The notes beneath the pieces are model-generated. The model was not told the DNA's origin and ran no database searches. It was given only the letters and a program-made list of their open reading frames with translations. A stretch of DNA of 43,748 bases from Bacteroidota bacterium (GTDB lineage Bacteria > Bacteroidota > Bacteroidia > AKYH767-A > 2013-40CM-41-45), in assembly GCA_003151745.1 (NCBI GenBank), contig PLYJ01000218.1, forward strand, positions 1-43,748. Reading direction: 5' to 3'. Each line of letters opens with the position of its first letter. Within the stretch, counting starts at the first letter, position 1. Shown here piece after piece: positions 42,875 to 43,748 of this stretch. A program made the translations under genes and the position numbers.

Positions 42875-43540
42875 ATGAAAATCATCTGCATCGGCAAAAA
42901 CTACTCTGAGCATGCCAAAGAGATGAAAAGCACTGTGCCCTCGCAGCCAGTCATCTTTATGAAACCCGACACAGCAATACTACGCGAGCGGCATGACTTC
43001 TACCTGCCGGAATTTTCAAAGGAGATACATCATGAAGTGGAGCTTGTATATAAGATTAACAGGCTTGGCAAAAACATTTCCGAACAGTTTGCACACCGTT
43101 ATTATGATCATGTAACCGTTGGCATTGATTTCACAGCACGCGACCTGCAGGCGCAGCTCAAAGAAAAAGGGCATCCATGGGAAATCTCGAAAGCATTCGA
43201 TCACTCAGCGCCGGTTGGCAGGTTTATTCCTTTGGCCCCCCCAACCCCCCAAAGGGGGGATCAAGGTGAAGAACCTGAGTTTTATCTTCCCCCTTTGGGG
43301 GGCGGGGGGACTATTCACTTTCATCTCGACATCAATGGCAACATGGTGCAGCAAGGCAGCAGCCATGACATGATCTTTTCTATTGACAAAATCATCGCTT
43401 ACGTTTCCCGCTTTCTAACGCTTTGTAAAGGCGATCTCATTTTCACAGGCACACCTGTTGGGGTAGGACAAGTTAAAGCAGGTGATTTATTGGAAGCTTT
43501 TATTGGAGAGAAGAAATTGCTGAAGGTGAAAGTGAAGTAG
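42875..43540 (+). CDS. Fumarylacetoacetate hydrolase family protein with an in-frame repeat insertion
   Basis: 221 residues. FAH-family features: CIGKNYSEHAKEM (residues 4-16), the metal-binding EVELVYKI (about 56-63) and GIDFTARDLQ (about 87-96), and GDLIFTGTPVGVGQVKAGD at the C terminus. Enzymes of this group hydrolyse or decarboxylate beta-keto acid-type substrates; the actual substrate is unknown. Between DHSAPVGRFIPL and IHFHLDINGN, where homologues have only a short loop, about 26 extra residues rich in Pro and Gly are encoded by a C/G palindrome (43237-43312). The frame stays open, so the protein may still be functional. Confidence 0.88.
   Translation: MKIICIGKNYSEHAKEMKSTVPSQPVIFMKPDTAILRERHDFYLPEFSKEIHHEVELVYKINRLGKNISEQFAHRYYDHVTVGIDFTARDLQAQLKEKGHPWEISKAFDHSAPVGRFIPLAPPTPQRGDQGEEPEFYLPPLGGGGTIHFHLDINGNMVQQGSSHDMIFSIDKIIAYVSRFLTLCKGDLIFTGTPVGVGQVKAGDLLEAFIGEKKLLKVKVK
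43237..43312. repeat. C-rich/G-rich palindromic repeat inside a coding sequence
   Basis: CCCCCCAAAGGGGGG near the left and CCCCCTTTGGGG near the right end are mutually complementary, with a short AT-richer centre. It resembles the C5/G5 intergenic palindromes seen in many Bacteroidota genomes but sits within the FAH-family gene, in frame. Confidence 0.8.
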
Positions 43541-43607
43541 TTCAAAGTTCAAAGTTATTCAGTTCAAAGTTATGGGACATTTAACTTTAAACTGATTAAC
43601 ATTGAAC
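43540..43607. repeat. GTTCAAAGTT-type intergenic repeat
   Basis: Three GTTCAAAGTT words followed by TTTAACTTTAAAC and ATTGAAC, related to the inverted repeat at 13853-13989. Confidence 0.5.
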
Positions 43608-43612
43608 AGGAT

Positions 43613-43748
43613 TCATTCCTTCACAAACCTCTTCACCACACTCCCACTCTTCCATTTCATTTGAAGAAAATACATCCCCGCTGCAAGCTCACTAACATCA
43701 ATCGAAGCGCCGCTCCCCTCTCCAAAGGCTACTGTGTACCCACATCTT
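43613..43748 (-). CDS. C-terminal fragment of a T9SS-exported protein
   Basis: The last 44 codons of a gene that continues beyond the window. The reading frame gives DVSELAAGMYFLQMKW followed by KSGSVVKRFVKE and a TGA stop. This is the type A C-terminal sorting domain of the type IX secretion system, with the diagnostic L-x-G-x-Y and basic K-x-x-K/R-F end. The passenger domain is outside the window. Confidence 0.85.
   Translation of the reverse strand, partial: RCGYTVAFGEGSGASIDVSELAAGMYFLQMKWKSGSVVKRFVKE

Overview
The window looks like a chromosomal segment of a Bacteroidota bacterium, most likely of the Chitinophagaceae/Sphingobacteriia type. The evidence is the A+T-rich composition, promoters of the TAnnTTTG (-7) type, A-rich leaders without Shine-Dalgarno sequences, a type IX secretion C-terminal signal at the right edge, and lineage-typical families (DUF3822 next to rsmD, RteC, BT4734/VirE_N-like, P4-type primase with integrase). 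The genus cannot be fixed from the sequence alone.

Region 1 (1-7.3 kb, minus strand) is a complete assimilatory sulfate reduction operon: cysH, cysD, cysN, a ferredoxin-type sulfite reductase, and the siroheme genes cobA and a CysG-N-like protein. There is no APS kinase, and CysH carries the CC...CxxC iron-sulfur ligands of APS reductases, so the route is sulfate to APS to sulfite to sulfide. The leader upstream of cysH encodes two short cysteine-rich peptides, each followed by an intrinsic terminator. It reads as a tandem cysteine attenuator and is the clearest regulatory discovery here.

Region 2 (7.4-15.5 kb) is chromosomal: a cold-shock protein, a TMTC-like membrane/TPR protein, a DNA-binding-type protein with three homing-endonuclease-associated repeats, an array of A/T-tract repeats, a secreted metallophosphoesterase, a candidate structured RNA, coaD, rsmD and a DUF3822 protein. 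It ends at a tRNA-Val gene.

Region 3 (about 15.56-40.56 kb) is an integrated element of about 25 kb between tRNA-Val and a LysE-type gene. The left end carries the tRNA 3' end and the right end a tyrosine integrase. Both ends carry a paired GGTACAAC motif in the same orientation and an 8-bp repeat (AGCGCACT). The core (integrase, RteC-like, excisionase-like HTH, P4-type primase/helicase, VirE_N-like) resembles a satellite or integrative island. I see no relaxase, capsid or tail genes. The cargo is mostly defence-like: an adenine methylase with a small partner and a divergent PUA/EVE-like protein; an XRE-ImmA/IrrE pair resembling RosmerTA; a 1199-residue protein joining phospholipase-D nuclease, SNF2 helicase, TPR and FHA domains; and a coupled four-gene operon of a Septu-like ATPase and HNH nuclease followed by an S-adenosylmethionine-decarboxylase-like enzyme and a DUF3326 protein. 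That operon and the FHA-tailed helicase are the best candidates for an undescribed defence system. Three paralogous fibronectin-III-like proteins and two GC-rich, hairpin-dense, gene-poor stretches complete the island.

Region 4 (40.57-43.75 kb) returns to chromosome: a LysE exporter, guaB, a fumarylacetoacetase-family hydrolase interrupted in frame by a G/C palindrome, and the C-terminal end of a T9SS-secreted protein. All functions are homology judgements by eye; no searches or folding calculations were run.
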